Part shown: piece by piece, positions 36,077-45,690 of the stretch
Layout of the letters: every line of letters starts with the position of its first letter
How positions within the stretch are numbered: position 1 is the stretch's first letter
Source: Salsipaludibacter albus
GTDB taxonomy: Bacteria; Actinomycetota; Nitriliruptoria; Nitriliruptorales; Nitriliruptoraceae
Reading direction: 5' to 3'
Length of the DNA stretch: 45,690 nt
Assembly: GCF_019798055.1 (NCBI RefSeq)
Contig: NZ_JAHOPH010000030.1
Location: 1 to 45,690, forward strand
The notes under the pieces: generated by a model
Database searches by the model: none
The model's input: the letters and a program-made list of their open reading frames with translations, nothing else
Told to the model about the DNA's origin: nothing
Translations under genes and position numbers: made by a program

Positions 36077-36292
36077 ATGAAAGTTCATGAGATGCATGAC
36101 GACATCACGACCGCCCGCTCCGGCGGGCACCCCGAGGGGCCCCTCGCACCGTCGCCCCCGCGAGGGGCTCCTCCCGGGAACCGTGCCAGGCTCTGGTGGC
36201 TGCTGGCGGCAGCGGCGACCCCGTGGCTGGTGGCCGGGGCCCTCGTCGGGACCCGCCTGCTGGCGGACGCCCGACCGGGGGGTGCGCCATGA
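36077..36292 (+). CDS. Single-helix membrane microprotein
   Basis: A 71-residue product with a polar Pro/Gly-rich first half and one transmembrane helix (about 38-62, LWWLLAAAATPWLVAGALVGT). I do not recognise a family. Its stop overlaps the next start by four bases (ATGA), which is good evidence that it is real and coupled to the Rv3235-like gene. The start codon lies in an inverted repeat ATGAA-AG-TTCAT (36077-36088), which stands out in this GC-rich DNA; a downstream in-frame ATG at 36092 is an alternative start. Confidence 0.6.
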   Translation: MKVHEMHDDITTARSGGHPEGPLAPSPPRGAPPGNRARLWWLLAAAATPWLVAGALVGTRLLADARPGGAP

Positions 36293-36741
36293 CCGGGCGC
36301 CGGCATCCGGCACCGGCGGACGCGCCCCGGCTGCAGCGGCACGTGCGCTCACGCCAGCCGCTGGAGCTGGCCGTGCTCGGCGCGACGGCGCTGCTGGAGG
36401 TCCGCGACGGGTGCCGTGACGCGACCCAGCTCGGGGACCTGGTCGACGGCCGGGTCGCCCGCCAACTGGCCGCGCTGGTCCGACGGCGACGACGGGTCCC
36501 GGCCCGGGGGCGTGCCCTGACGCTGCGCCGGGTCCTGCTGGACGCCACCCGGGCGGACCGGGTCAACGTCGTCGTGGTCCTGGACCACCACCCGCGCGTG
36601 GTCCCGGTCAGCGTCGAGGTCACCTGCACCGCCGACGGCTGGCGAATCACCTCGCTGGCCACGCCCGACGACCACCACCCCGCACCGCTGGACCCCGAGC
36701 GGCCCGACTGGGAACAGCCCGACAGCGCCGAGCCCTGGTGA
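36289..36741 (+). CDS. Rv3235/DUF6459-like protein
   Basis: A 150-residue protein that resembles the Rv3235 (DUF6459) family found near secA in Actinobacteria: a helical first half (QPLELAVLGATALLEVRDG..., with LGDLVDGRVARQL) and a beta-strand second half (NVVVVLDHHPRVVPVSVEV, ending CTADGWRITSLA). Function unknown in the family. There is no signal peptide. The start overlaps the microprotein stop. The stop is 3 bp from the secA stop on the other strand. Confidence 0.62.
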   Translation: MTGRRHPAPADAPRLQRHVRSRQPLELAVLGATALLEVRDGCRDATQLGDLVDGRVARQLAALVRRRRRVPARGRALTLRRVLLDATRADRVNVVVVLDHHPRVVPVSVEVTCTADGWRITSLATPDDHHPAPLDPERPDWEQPDSAEPW

Positions 36742-36744
36742 GGG

Positions 36745-39813
<3,069 letters not shown>

Positions 39814-39844
39814 GATGCTTGCCTCGACTTGTCGACGCTTGGCG

Positions 39845-39916
39845 CTTGGCGCCAAGTTGGAGTTTGCAGGCAACTCCGGCCATCGGGCCGCCGGAGTCCG
39901 CGCCTGGCACGCCAGG
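39845..39916. other. Cluster of three hairpins in the secA upstream region
   Basis: In the 274-bp gap between secA and the LuxR gene: a perfect 12-bp palindrome cttggcgccaag (39845-39856), an 8-bp stem actccggc/gccggagt (39873-39897, 9-nt loop) and a 6-bp stem cctggc/gccagg with 2-nt spacer (39903-39916). They could form a structured secA leader or serve as operators. A TACCAT -10-like hexamer (minus, 39973-39978) lies beyond them. No gene is seen here. Confidence 0.45.
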
Positions 39917-40087
39917 TGGAGCGCGCGGGGCCAACCCCCACACGTGGAGTCCGACGGCTCCATGGCATGACGATGGTACGGGCTGACGCCAGTCGTGGAT
40001 TCCCGATGGACGTGACCTGCGACCACCGCCGTCGACGACGCCGCAACGGACCACGGGGACAGTCCCGGACCACCCCGGGGACCAGTC

Positions 40088-40432
40088 CTACAGCTGCAGC
40101 AACCCACGTTGGTGGGCGACCACGACGGCCTCGGTGCGGGACTTCGCCGACATCTTGAGCAGGATGCTGCGCACGTGGTTCTTCACCGTGTTCTCGGCGA
40201 TGTAGAGGGTCTCGGCGATCTCGAGGTTGGTCGCGCCGCGACCCATCTGCTCGAGCACCTCGAACTCCCGCTGGGTCAGGCGCCCGACGTCGTCGCGCAC
40301 GACCGCCTGCACGCGGACCACCAGGTCGGCGTCGCCGTCCCCGTCCACCAGGCGGACGCGACCCCGTCGGAGTGCCCGGGCCAGGCGTCCGTCGTCACCG
40401 AGCAACTGGACGCTCAAGGCCTCGTCAGCCAT
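40088..40432 (-). CDS. Short LuxR/GerE-type HTH regulator without receiver domain
   Basis: A 114-residue protein. Its C-terminal half (about 50-112) is a full GerE helix-turn-helix: LTQREFEVLEQMGRGATNLEIAETLYIAENTVKNHVRSILLKM. The first 50 residues are short and show no receiver Asp pocket, so it is not a typical response regulator. The ATG at 40432 has AGGGG six bases upstream; a GTG directly before it (40435) is an alternative. It lies between HPF and secA on the same strand, where relatives usually have secA directly downstream of HPF. Targets unknown. Confidence 0.85.
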   Translation of the reverse strand: MADEALSVQLLGDDGRLARALRRGRVRLVDGDGDADLVVRVQAVVRDDVGRLTQREFEVLEQMGRGATNLEIAETLYIAENTVKNHVRSILLKMSAKSRTEAVVVAHQRGLLQL

Positions 40433-40532
40433 CACTCACCCCTCGTCGCAGCGTCCGGCGCGGTTCGCGCCCGCCGGGCGGGCGCGCCCGACGGATCGGG
40501 CCTCGCCCCGGCACGGACGTCACCGGGCGCGA

Positions 40533-40868
40533 TCAGGCCGGTCCGCGACCGTCGACCGCGGCGAGTCGGGGCTTGTCGACCAGGCGGGTCTTGAGCTTGC
40601 GTGCCTGGCGTGCGAGGCGGGCCTCGGCCTGGTCCGCGGCCGCGAGCGGGTCGGCGCCCGTCCCGGTCGCGCGGAGGTACTGGCCCTTGGCGTGGAGGAC
40701 GACGTCGCACTGGACGCGATCCTCACCGCTGCCGGGGGCCTCGGCGAAGGTGATGTCCATGTCGATGAACCGACCGAACACCCGTTGCACCCGGGTGAGC
40801 TTGCGCACGGCCTGGTCCCGTGCGTCCTCGCTGAGCTCCACGTCCCGCGTCGTCACGCTGATCTGCAT
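40533..40868 (-). CDS. hpf: Ribosome hibernation promoting factor, short form (HPF/RaiA family)
   Basis: A 111-residue protein covering only the N-terminal ribosome-binding domain of the HPF family (MQISVTTRDVELSEDARDQ..., CDVVLHAKGQYLRATGTG, AADQAEARLARQARKLKTRL). The C-terminal dimerisation domain of long HPF, normal in Actinobacteria, is absent and the frame closes cleanly at 40533. Short HPF binds the 30S A/P sites. The ATG at 40868 has GGAGG five bases upstream. Comes after the ComF-like gene and before the LuxR gene, as in the M. tuberculosis Rv3242c-Rv3240c order (from memory). Confidence 0.9.
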   Translation of the reverse strand: MQISVTTRDVELSEDARDQAVRKLTRVQRVFGRFIDMDITFAEAPGSGEDRVQCDVVLHAKGQYLRATGTGADPLAAADQAEARLARQARKLKTRLVDKPRLAAVDGRGPA

Positions 40869-40987
40869 CGTGCCTCCGTCGCATCGGCCCCGGATCGCTC
40901 CTCGTTCGTGCCCGTTCCGGGGATCGCACCCGCCGCCGGTCGGCGACCGGAAGGTCGCGCCGACAGGGGCCGACGCGGCCCGCGACG

Positions 40988-40993
40988 ACCCTA
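40988..40993 (-). promoter_or_regulatory. Candidate -10 element for hpf
   Basis: TAGGGT on the minus strand (in ttagggt), 120 bp before the hpf ATG, in the 144-bp gap after the ComF-like gene. It would give a leader of about 113 nt. No clear -35. Confidence 0.35.
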
Positions 40994-41012
40994 ACACGCA
41001 GGGGGGTGGCCA

Positions 41013-41723
41013 TCAGCCCGGGGGACGAATCGGTCCGGATCCGTCACCGCCGCCATGGCCACCTGCACGGGCGACGGCGGCGACCCACACGGTTGCCGCC
41101 CCACCGGCCCGCAGACCGGCCGCCGCGGCTCGCACGGTCGCCCCGGTCGTGACGACGTCGTCGACCAGCAGCACGCCCGGGGGCGCGGGTCGTCGTGGGT
41201 GCATGGCGGCGACCGGTCCCGACGACCGGCCGGTCGCGCCGCGGTCGACGGCGCGGGGGTCGGCGAGCAGGAGGCCCCTCCGGGGGACACCGAGCCCGGC
41301 GGCCACCCCGCGTGCCAGCAGGTCGGCATGGTCGAAGCCCCGCCGGCGGCGACGCGCGGCGGGCACGGGGACCCCGGTGACGACGTCGGGCCGCGGCCAG
41401 TGCCTGGCCTGCACGGCCTCGACGAGCTGTGCGGCCAGGCCGGGGTAGGCCGCGGTGCGCCCCGCGAGCTTGGCCGTCCGCACCGCGGTCGCCACCACGC
41501 CGCGGTAGTCGTGGGCGGCCACCGTGGCCTCGACGACGTCGCGCAGTGGGCAGGCCACCGGGTCGGGCCGGACACCGTCGATCGCCGGGGCAGCACAGGT
41601 CGGACAGCCACCGACCACGGGCAGCGGGTCGGGGGCGCAGTCGGCACACCACGGCATCGCTCCACGTCGCCCGCAGCCCAGGCAGCGTGGTGGCGCGAGC
41701 AGGTCGAGGACGAGGCGCAGCAT
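41013..41723 (-). CDS. ComF-like phosphoribosyltransferase
   Basis: A 236-residue protein with an N-terminal zinc-ribbon-like region (CLGC, CADC, CPTC; C14-C45 range) and a type I PRTase domain (about 60-230) ending with the PRPP-binding VLLVDDVVTTGAT motif (about 185-197). Members are linked to DNA uptake in competent bacteria, but most Actinobacteria carry the gene in the secA-hpf neighbourhood without known competence. The ATG at 41723 gives family length. It lies 144 bp upstream of hpf and 78 bp downstream of the PNP gene. Confidence 0.9.
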   Translation of the reverse strand: MLRLVLDLLAPPRCLGCGRRGAMPWCADCAPDPLPVVGGCPTCAAPAIDGVRPDPVACPLRDVVEATVAAHDYRGVVATAVRTAKLAGRTAAYPGLAAQLVEAVQARHWPRPDVVTGVPVPAARRRRRGFDHADLLARGVAAGLGVPRRGLLLADPRAVDRGATGRSSGPVAAMHPRRPAPPGVLLVDDVVTTGATVRAAAAGLRAGGAATVWVAAVARAGGHGGGDGSGPIRPPG

Positions 41724-41801
41724 GCGTCCAGCATGTCGGATGGACAGCGGCCGCCGGTGGGTCGATCGCCCGGGCTGGGGACGAGGTGTGACCGCGCGGA
41801 C

Positions 41802-42623
41802 TCAGCCGGCCAGGCGGGCCAGGATCCCCGACACCAGCGCCGTGACGTCGGCCGCGACGGCGGCCCCGACCTCGATCACCTCGTCGTGGGTCGTCTCGAC
41901 CCCCTCACCGTGGACGTTGGTGATCGTCGACATCCCCAGCACCTGCATGCCACGGGCACGTGCGGCGACCACCTCCAGCACGGTCGACATCCCGACGGCG
42001 GTCGCACCGAGCGTCCGCAGCATCGCCACCTCTGCCGGGGTCTCGTAGGAGGGCCCGAGCAGCCCGGCGTACACACCTTCGCGCAGGGAGAGGTCGTGCT
42101 CGCCGGCCACGGCGTGGGCGAGGGCCCGCAGCTCGGGGTCGTAGGGGGTGGCCATGTCCACGAACACCGGTCCCCCGTCACGCACCACGCCGACCAGTGG
42201 TGACGTGCCGGTGAGGTTGAGGTGGTCGTGGAGCAGCATGACGTCGCCGGGCGTCCACGAGGGCTCGAGCCCCCCGGCAGCATTGGTGACGACGAAGGTC
42301 GACGCACCCAGCAGTGCGGCAGCGTCCACCATCCGGGTCACGTCCTCGCCGCGATGACCCTCGTACAGGTGGATGCGGCCGACCTGGGCGAGCACGCGCA
42401 GGTCACCGATGCGCCCGTAGCGCAGCATCGAGGTGTGGCCCGGCACGGTCGAGTCCGGGATCCCCACGAGGTCGGACGTCGCCACCTCGACGGTGTCGTC
42501 GAGGACGTCGGCGACCCCGGCGAGCCCGGACCCGAGCGTCACGAGCACGTCGACGTCGCCCCCCAGGGCGGCACCGAGCGAGTCCGCGGTGGCGGCGGCG
42601 CGGGCGTCGGGCGAGTCGGTCAC
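41802..42623 (-). CDS. punA: Purine nucleoside phosphorylase (trimeric PNP/MTAP family)
   Basis: Phosphorolysis of purine nucleosides in salvage. The 273-residue protein has LGSGLAG (about 30-36), VGRIHLYEGH (about 81-90), TNAAGGL (about 113-119), and SYETPAEVAMLR with the conserved Glu, then VLGMSTITN with an Asn at the 6-oxopurine-selective position; these favour guanosine/inosine over adenosine. GTG 42623 has GAGGGAG six bases upstream. It is 35 bp downstream of the Trm112-like gene. Confidence 0.92.
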   Translation of the reverse strand: MTDSPDARAAATADSLGAALGGDVDVLVTLGSGLAGVADVLDDTVEVATSDLVGIPDSTVPGHTSMLRYGRIGDLRVLAQVGRIHLYEGHRGEDVTRMVDAAALLGASTFVVTNAAGGLEPSWTPGDVMLLHDHLNLTGTSPLVGVVRDGGPVFVDMATPYDPELRALAHAVAGEHDLSLREGVYAGLLGPSYETPAEVAMLRTLGATAVGMSTVLEVVAARARGMQVLGMSTITNVHGEGVETTHDEVIEVGAAVAADVTALVSGILARLAG

Positions 42624-42658
42624 GGTGGGCTCCCTCGGTCGTGGCGGTCGTCGCGGGG

Positions 42659-42838
42659 TCAGCGGCGGCGGGAGGGCTTGGCCTGCTCGACCAGCATCAC
42701 GGGGATGCCGTCCACCACCGGGTACTGCAGACCGCAGTCCTCGCACACCACGACCTTGCGGCGGTCCTTGTACTCGATGTGGCCCCGGCAGTCCGGGCAC
42801 ACCAGGACCTCGAGCAGGACCTCGTCGACGTAGGGCAT
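42659..42838 (-). CDS. Trm112-like / UPF0434 zinc-ribbon protein
   Basis: A 59-residue zinc ribbon with CPDC and CEDC pairs and the family tail LQYPVVDGIPVML. Trm112-like proteins in eukaryotes activate methyltransferases; the bacterial role is unknown. The ATG at 42838 (MPYVDEVLLEVLVCP) is the family start. It is between the PNP and phosphomannomutase genes on the same strand; a homologue next to manB is also seen in M. tuberculosis (from memory). Confidence 0.85.
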   Translation of the reverse strand: MPYVDEVLLEVLVCPDCRGHIEYKDRRKVVVCEDCGLQYPVVDGIPVMLVEQAKPSRRR

Positions 42839-42908
42839 CTTCGCGGACCTCCGGGATGTCGCGACCGTGGGCTCCGGGCTGCCTCGCGGCGTGCCCGGGC
42901 GCACCCGG

Positions 42909-44297
42909 TCAGGCGTGGTGCGGGTCCGCCACGATAGCCGTCACGCGATCCAGCAGGTCCTGCATCGCGGCCCGGTCGTCGCCCTCCACGTTCAGCCGGA
43001 GCACCGGCTCGGTGTTGGACGGACGCAGGTTCGCCCAGGCGGCCCCCACGTCGACCGTCAACCCGTCGAGCCGGTCCACGGCGGCCGCGTCGTCGGCCAG
43101 GGCCGAGGCCACCCGTTCGACGGTCTCGGCAGGGTCGTCGACGACCAGGTCACGCTCGCCCGACGCGACGCGCCGGTCGTGGGGGGCGACGACCTCGGAC
43201 AGTGGCCGGTCCTGCTCGGCGACGGCCTCGAGCAGCACCAGGGCCGCCACCAGGCCCGAGTCGGCCCGGTAGAAGTCGCGGAAGTAGTAGTGACCGCTGT
43301 GCTCGACGGCGAAGACGGCATCGGTCTCGGCCATGCGCGCCTTGATGAACGAATGCCCGACCCGGGTCCGCACCGGGACCCCGCCGGCCGCCTCGATGAC
43401 CTCGGGCACGGTGCGCGAGCAGATCAGGTTGTACAGCACCGTGGCGCCCGGGTTGCGGGCCAGCAGTCGCTCGGCCACGACCGCACCGACCAGCGAGGAC
43501 GACACCGGTCGGCCGGTCTCGTCGACGGCGAAGACCCGGTCGGCGTCGCCGTCGAAGGCCAGCCCCAGCGGCAGGTCGTGGTCCACGACGTGGCGTGCCA
43601 GGTCGGCGAGGTTCGCCGGATCGAGCGGGTTCGCCGGATGGTTCGGGAAGCTCCCGTCCAGTTCGAAGTACAGCTCGTCGACCTCGACCGGGAGGTCGGC
43701 GAAGACCAGGGGCACGACCCGGCCGGCCATCCCGTTGCCGGCATCCACCGCGATGCGCACGTCGCGGAGGACGGAGGTGTCGATCATCCGGTGCACGTGG
43801 GCGACGAAGGCGTCGTCGATCCGGTCGTGGTGGACCGCGCCGGGCGGATCGACCGGAGGCGGCGTCCCGTCGACCAGCACGCGGCGCGCGACGTCGCGGA
43901 CCCGCGCCAGGCCGGTGTCGATGGCGACCGGGACGGCCCCCGCCCGGCACAGCTTGATCCCGTTGTGGCCGGCCGGGTTGTGGCTCGCGGTCACCATCGC
44001 CCCGGCGCGGTGCAGGTGCCCGGCGGCGAAGCTCAGGGCGTCGGTCGAGACCAGCCCCAGGTGGCGGACGTCGACGCCGCGGGACGTGATCCCCGCGGTC
44101 AGTGCCTCCACGACCACGGGGGAACTCGGTCGCATGTCGTGGCCCAGCAGGACCTCGCCCTGTGGACCGGGTGCACCGAGCTCCTCGGCGATGCCCACGC
44201 CGAGGGCACGCGCGACCTCGGGATCGAGGTCCTCGTCGGTCCCCCGCACGTCGTAGGCCTTGACCACGCGGTCGAGTCGTTGCACTGCGGACGCCAC
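42909..44297 (-). CDS. manB: Phosphomannomutase / phosphoglucomutase
   Basis: Interconverts mannose-6-phosphate and mannose-1-phosphate (and probably glucose phosphates), feeding GDP-mannose for glycolipids and glycans. The 462-residue alpha-D-phosphohexomutase has the phospho-serine S105 in TASHNP, metal-binding DGDADR (249-254), VEHSGHYYFRD for substrate recognition, and RPSNTEP in the phosphate-binding domain 4. The GTG at 44297 has AGGAGG five bases upstream. It lies downstream of the DUF3499 gene, the actinobacterial manB order. Confidence 0.95.
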   Translation of the reverse strand: MASAVQRLDRVVKAYDVRGTDEDLDPEVARALGVGIAEELGAPGPQGEVLLGHDMRPSSPVVVEALTAGITSRGVDVRHLGLVSTDALSFAAGHLHRAGAMVTASHNPAGHNGIKLCRAGAVPVAIDTGLARVRDVARRVLVDGTPPPVDPPGAVHHDRIDDAFVAHVHRMIDTSVLRDVRIAVDAGNGMAGRVVPLVFADLPVEVDELYFELDGSFPNHPANPLDPANLADLARHVVDHDLPLGLAFDGDADRVFAVDETGRPVSSSLVGAVVAERLLARNPGATVLYNLICSRTVPEVIEAAGGVPVRTRVGHSFIKARMAETDAVFAVEHSGHYYFRDFYRADSGLVAALVLLEAVAEQDRPLSEVVAPHDRRVASGERDLVVDDPAETVERVASALADDAAAVDRLDGLTVDVGAAWANLRPSNTEPVLRLNVEGDDRAAMQDLLDRVTAIVADPHHA

Positions 44298-44397
44298 GGT
44301 GCCTCCTGGTCGAGACCGCCCACCACGCGATGGTCGGTCGTGGAGGCGCACGGTAGGGAGTGCTGCCGGGACCTGCCGTCGCAGGATCCCGTCCGGC

Positions 44398-45108
44398 TCA
44401 GTCGTCGAGCGCGGCCGGCACGGGGCGCCCGCGACGGTTGTCGTCGCCGTCGAGACGCAGTTGGCGCTGGTCGGGCAGCGGGCCGGTCGAGCCCGGCTGC
44501 GAGATCCGCCCGCTCGGAGGCGTCGGCGCAGGCGCCGGCTCCGGAGTCGGGTCCGCGTCCGGGCCTGGGTCTGGGTCGGGGCCTGGGTCTGGGGTGACGT
44601 CGACGTCGGGCTCGATCCGCTCCGACGCGAGCGCGAGCCCGACCGGCTCGTGCAGGTCGTCGGCAAGGGCGTCGTCGGCGAGGGCGTCGTCGGGTCGGCG
44701 CAGGGCCTCGGCCAGGACGGCCACGGTGGCACTCGACCCCATCTCCCGGGCCGACGGTGGCCCGTCGGGCTCGTCGACGTCCTCGCGCTCGTCGACGAGG
44801 TCCCAGCCACGTGGCACGTCCATGCTGGCCGCATGGGTCGGACAGACCTCGAGGAAGCGCGGGTCGGCCTCGGCGAGCAGCGGCACGAGGGTGACCTGCT
44901 TGCCCGCGTAGTCCAGCACCATGCTGGCCCGGGCGGGGGCGGGGCATCCGTTGCGACGACATGGTCGCGTGACCTTGCGAGCCATCGACTGGACCACGCG
45001 GTCCTGGCGATCGGCTCGTCGGGCCCCGCCGGGTCGGGCCGCCCAGAGGGCGGGATCGTCCCCGGCGGACGGGTCGGAGCGGTCGTGGTGGAGGGGTTCG
45101 GCAGCCAT
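44398..45108 (-). CDS. DUF3499 family protein
   Basis: A 236-residue product whose conserved part is RPCRRNGCPAPARASM...YAGKQVTLVPLL...VCPTHAASMDVPRGWDLV (about 49-105), a four-Cys/His putative metal site typical of DUF3499, next to manB and the metallopeptidase as in Rv3258c (from memory). The rest is a Pro/Asp/Thr-rich low-complexity tail, including a run of DP/GP-type repeats near 170-195. An in-frame ATG at 44985 (before ARKVTRPC) is an equally good start and would give 195 residues; neither start has a strong ribosome site. Function unknown. Confidence 0.82.
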   Translation of the reverse strand: MAAEPLHHDRSDPSAGDDPALWAARPGGARRADRQDRVVQSMARKVTRPCRRNGCPAPARASMVLDYAGKQVTLVPLLAEADPRFLEVCPTHAASMDVPRGWDLVDEREDVDEPDGPPSAREMGSSATVAVLAEALRRPDDALADDALADDLHEPVGLALASERIEPDVDVTPDPGPDPDPGPDADPTPEPAPAPTPPSGRISQPGSTGPLPDQRQLRLDGDDNRRGRPVPAALDD

Positions 45109-45191
45109 GGCGGGGAGTCAATCACACGACCATCGCGAAGTCCCGCAACCTCGACACGGCGGGTGGGACGGCGGGTGGGACGCACCGGGCC

Positions 45192-45197
45192 TACCCT
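45192..45197 (+). promoter_or_regulatory. -10-like element directly before the metallopeptidase gene
   Basis: TACCCT ends 8 bp before the ATG at 45206, with no ribosome site between. This spacing is what a leaderless transcript would show. No convincing -35. Confidence 0.35.
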
Positions 45198-45205
45198 CGG
45201 CGGCG

Positions 45206-45625
45206 ATGGACGACCGCCATGCACGACACCGCCGACGCCCACCGGACCGCCGACGGCGACCCTGGGCCGGGTGGCGCGCGACCAGTCTCGAGGAGTTCGT
45301 CGCGATGGTCGACCGGGCGATGGCCGACCTGCCCGCCGAACTGACGGACAAGCTCGACAACGTCGAGATCGCGATCGAGGACGTCCCACCCGAGAGCCAC
45401 GGCGACGAGGTGCTGCTGGGCCTCTACGAGGGTGTGCCCCTACCCGAGCGTGGCTGGGGACAACCGCTCATGCCCGACCGGATCCGGCTGTTCCGTGGAC
45501 CGCTGCAGGTCCGGGCACGTGATCCCCAGGAACTGCGCGACCTGGTCGCCTCCACCGTCGTGCACGAGGTCGCCCACCACTTCGGGATCGACGATGACCG
45601 GCTCGACGAACTCGGCTGGGGATAG
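45206..45625 (+). CDS. HExxH metallopeptidase family protein (Rv3259-like)
   Basis: A 139-residue zincin-like protein. VVHEVAHHFGIDDDRLDELGW (119 onward) contains HExxHxxG with the following Asp as a likely third ligand (H120, E121, H124). There is a 25-residue basic N-terminal tail. It faces away from the DUF3499 gene, as Rv3259 does beside Rv3258c in M. tuberculosis, where whiB2 follows; that gene would be beyond the right edge. Substrate unknown; the small size suggests a regulatory or accessory role. The 65 bp after the stop hold no assignable gene. Confidence 0.85.
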   Translation: MDDRHARHRRRPPDRRRRPWAGWRATSLEEFVAMVDRAMADLPAELTDKLDNVEIAIEDVPPESHGDEVLLGLYEGVPLPERGWGQPLMPDRIRLFRGPLQVRARDPQELRDLVASTVVHEVAHHFGIDDDRLDELGWG

Positions 45626-45690
45626 CCGGTCCCGGTCTGCCAGGGCAGGGTCAGGTGTCGTCGGGGGGTGAGGTGCTTGGGGTCGGGGAG

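Noticed and set aside
39979-40015. SigR-type promoter (GGGAAT followed by CGTA) upstream of secA, minus strand
   Set aside because: The spacer is one base too long and the -10 reads CGTA, not CGTT; a marginal match in random GC-rich sequence.
45651-45690. C-terminal end of a minus-strand gene entering from the right (would end ...STSPPDDT)
   Set aside because: Only 12 codons are visible, of low-complexity composition; no independent support.

Overview
This is a very GC-rich, densely coding chromosomal window from a member of the Actinomycetota. Evidence for that is the WhiB regulator, the SigR/SigH-type sigma factor with a zinc anti-sigma factor, the PdtaS-like histidine kinase, an actinobacterial Rho with a long disordered insert, DUF3499 and DUF6459/Rv3235-like proteins, and gene orders that match, from memory, several Mycobacterium tuberculosis neighbourhoods. 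It is neither Mycobacterium nor Streptomyces by gene content. A deep-branching lineage such as Nitriliruptoria/Euzebyales is a guess only. There is no phage, transposase, CRISPR array or plasmid gene.

Layout. (i) 1-3273, minus strand: rpmE, prfA, prmC and tsaC (cut by the window edge), the translation-factor tail of the classic argS-lysA-hom-thrC-thrB-rho-rpmE-prfA-prmC-tsaC cluster. (ii) 3508-10609: accessory genes lying between rpmE and rho: a Bax-inhibitor-1-like membrane protein, a pentapeptide-repeat protein, a DUF2269 membrane protein, a small proline-rich ORF, a class B penicillin-binding protein, a PNPOx-like flavoprotein, and a ThuA/Gfo-Idh-MocA pair. (iii) 10685-21628: rho, thrB, an MFS transporter where thrC is expected, hom, a GNAT protein, lysA on the opposite strand, map and argS. 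(iv) 21819-25619: UspA, two DUF202-type membrane proteins, a membrane-anchored molybdopterin oxidoreductase and a fasciclin lipoprotein with a 4 x 30-bp in-frame repeat. (v) 25694-30460: MtfA-like peptidase, tRNA-Arg(CCG), and a cystathionine beta-synthase / cystathionine gamma-synthase-or-lyase / lipid-kinase operon (transsulfuration).

(vi) 30461-36741: a regulatory block: whiB1-like gene with a clear promoter and a perfect TGTGA-N6-TCACA palindrome, convergent PdtaS-like kinase, a stand-alone sigma-region-4 protein, DUF5317, a sugar epimerase, anti-sigma and SigH/SigR-type sigma factor, then a one-helix microprotein coupled to an Rv3235-like protein. (vii) 36745-45625: secA, an orphan LuxR-type regulator, a short HPF, ComF-like PRTase, purine nucleoside phosphorylase, Trm112-like zinc ribbon, phosphomannomutase, DUF3499 and a divergent HExxH metallopeptidase, an order close to the M. 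tuberculosis secA1 and manB-whiB2 regions.

Genes cooperate mainly as housekeeping modules: translation termination and ribosome parts, aspartate-family amino acids, sulfur amino acids, protein export and ribosome hibernation, and redox and cAMP-like regulation. The most unusual signals are regulatory or architectural: the rearranged thr/rho cluster, the CRP-type operator just downstream of the whiB promoter, two related long hairpins at convergent gene ends, and the sigma-4-only protein beside the kinase. I see no convincing complete new defence or biosynthetic system.
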